A stretch of 64,000 nt of DNA from NCBI GenBank assembly GCA_037043455.1, contig JAWPHD010011231.1:21797-85796 (forward strand), read 5' to 3'. Positions 40,901 to 43,900 of this stretch are shown piece after piece. This DNA comes from Cyrtodaria siliqua. Its lineage: Eukaryota > Mollusca > Bivalvia > Adapedonta > Hiatellidae. How positions within the stretch are numbered: position 1 is the first letter of the stretch; each line of letters opens with the position of its first letter. The notes beneath the pieces are model-generated. The model was not told where the DNA came from. It saw only the letters and a program-made list of their open reading frames with translations, and did not search any database. The translations under genes and the position numbers were made by a program.

Positions 40901-43900
40901 ACAATACAACTATCAAGTAAAATCCATATTTCTGATTAAAACAAAAAGAAAGTTGGAATTTAACAGAAAGATGGATTGTACTCGATAGTTGTATTTCTTT
41001 GTTTTTTCTTGAAGAAGAACAGGAGGTCGAATAGTTGAAGAGTAGTTACTATTTATGTAATATGAAACTGTTTATTCAGCTAGATACAAATAGTAAATCC
41101 TTACCGCGTTGGAGGCTATTTAACATTTAGTTGGATAGATTTGAAATAATAAATACCGCATATATCAGCCAGACACCTACTTATAAAAAACTATATGACT
41201 AGGAAAATAAATGTGCATGACCCAGTGTCATTACACAAGTTACTAGACAACAATTATTAAAAACTAACCTCATGGGCTTAAGTTAATTAAAGTCAAACAC
41301 TAAAAAGGTTCTTGCAAGCGTGTAAGCAGCTGAAAGTAATAAGGGTCGATCCAAACGTGACATGCACTGATTTGTAATTCCTTTTTCTTTTTTTCTGTTC
41401 TACAGGTGACATGGATTATACAAAGAACGATATCTCATACGTTATTCTAAATCCGACACCAAAGAGAAAACTGAGAAGAGGCGACCTAGTGTAAGAAACA
41501 ACACATTTATATTCAGTTTAACCAGACGGAGAATCATAGTTTATATAGATTGATATCCTATACCATCAACGGAGCAATGCAACTTCCGATTCGAAAAATC
41601 GGTAGAGTGTGCGACTTAGTTCGCATTTTCGGTGATGCTTCTTAAAACAGGACGCAGATCCTGTTAAAGGAACTAACCCGCCAAATCTCACAAAACTACA
41701 CTACAAGACAGTTAATCAAATCTTTATCCAGATGTTCATTTAATATTATAATGTATCAGTGGGAGGGGGATTTCTCCCTCCCGCACCCACCACCTTCACC
41801 GCCCTAATGTTTAACTCCTTCCGGTGCGTCTGTATAATGTTGTTTTTGTGTGTCGATTAAAAGTATATTGCACTTGTTTATTCACGGGTTCTTAAAATAC
41901 CCCGTGATTAAATAAGCCTAAAATGAATTATGAGTTAGTAACTCTTATTAGGATGCTCCAGTTTTGGGGTTTGACTTGGCTGGTTAAAGCCGTTTATATT
42001 GAGTACACTTCTCAAAACTGCTAACTACACCGCTACGTTTTGGGTTATATATATCGATGGGTTGAATGTTTTTCAATAAAATAAAAAGGAAATACCAATT
42101 CAATCATTTTTACATCATTTCATTTTATTTTTTTCATGGGCAATGCTAGAACTAAACCACAATAAGCAATTACAAACGACCCATGTAAACACTAAAGTCA
42201 CACTTTTCATTTCTTGTTCATAAAAGTGTGACTTTAGTGTTTATATGGGTCGTTTGTAATTGCTTATTGTGGTTTAGTTCTAGCATTGCCCATGAAAAAA
42301 ATAAAATGAAATGATGTAAAAATGATTGAATTGGTATTTCCTTTTTATTTTATTGAAAAACATTCAACCCATCGATATATATAACCCAAAACGTGAGCGG
42401 TGTAGTTAGCAGTTTTGAGAAGTGTATATATAGTTTCAATCATATGTAAGCTATATATATATATTCCAACGCGCGTTTCTGATCGGTCATCGACCTTATT
42501 AGACCCTATTGTTATACCGATTGACTTTAAATTTATAAACTCTGGTATAATAAAAACACCTAGTGAAATCAGTGATCACTAAAGTACATATATATTTATT
42601 CCATTAACATATGAAAAAAAATGCACATATAAAAGACGTGTGTGGCTCTATAAAAAGGCTGATTTTGCCAAACTTAACGCTCTTATAACATCTTATGACT
42701 GGAGCATCCTAATACATGGATCTGTTCATGAAGCGTGTAAGACTTTTACAAATACATTTATAGAGCTCGTTAAATTATGTATTCCGTCAAAACTTGTTAC
42801 TATTAGGCCTAATGACAAACCGTGGTATGAGTCGGAATTAAGGCGCGTTTCAAGACAACGCGATCGTCAAAAACAGAAGGCTGTCCGTACTAATACACCT
42901 GAGAACTGGAATTTATATAAATCACTGAGAAACAAAGTTAATAATTTAAAAAAACATGCAAGAGAGAACTTCTTTAGTAATCTTGAAGATATAATATATG
43001 AAGCAAATGTAGGTGATCAGCGTAAATATTGGAAATTATTGAAACATTACATGAAGACGAATAAAAACTCCGAAGTTGTACCACCTCTGGCATCTATATT
43101 AAATAATGGAGACATTGTATATTCATTCAGAGATAAAGAAAAGGCAGATTGTTTAAATGATTATCTTGCTTCCATTTCCTCTGTTGATGAAACAAATGCT
43201 CAATTACCGCACAGTTTAATTTGTTAACTAATTCAAAACTAGATGAGATTGTAATTCAAGAATCAGAAATAATTGATATCATTAATATTTTGGTAGTAAA
43301 CAAAGCTAGTGGAGAGGATGAAATAAGTCAAAGAATGCTTAAGGAAACCGTTTTTACTATATCAAAACCATTGTCTATACTGTTTAACCGTTCTTTAAAT
43401 GAAGGCGTATATCCCGATTTATGGAAAACTGCAACTGTTATACCATTGTTCAAAGCAGGCAATTCAAATTCGCCCAGTAATTACAGACCAATTTCATTAC
43501 TTAGTTGTGTAGGAAAGGTTATGGATCGAATAATTTTTAAACATGTTTTTAATTTTTTAATTTTCAATGATTTACTTTTTGCGAATCAATTCGGATTTCG
43601 ACCAGGTCATTCTACAGTTTATCAACTCCTAGATATTTACCATCATATTTGTCAAACAATCGATGCGAAACAGCTTATGTGTATAGTCTTTGCCGATATT
43701 TCCAAAGCATTTGATCGCGTTTGGAGAAAAGCACTTCTATTTAAACTCAAACAAAATGGTATAGATGGCAAACTGTTGCTATGGATCGCAGATTATCTTT
43801 CTAATCGATCTCAAAGAGTTCTTATAAATACTGCTAAATCAGATTCGAAATTAACTTTAGCCGGTGTGCCCCAAGGTTCTGTTCTTGGGCCTCTTTTCTT

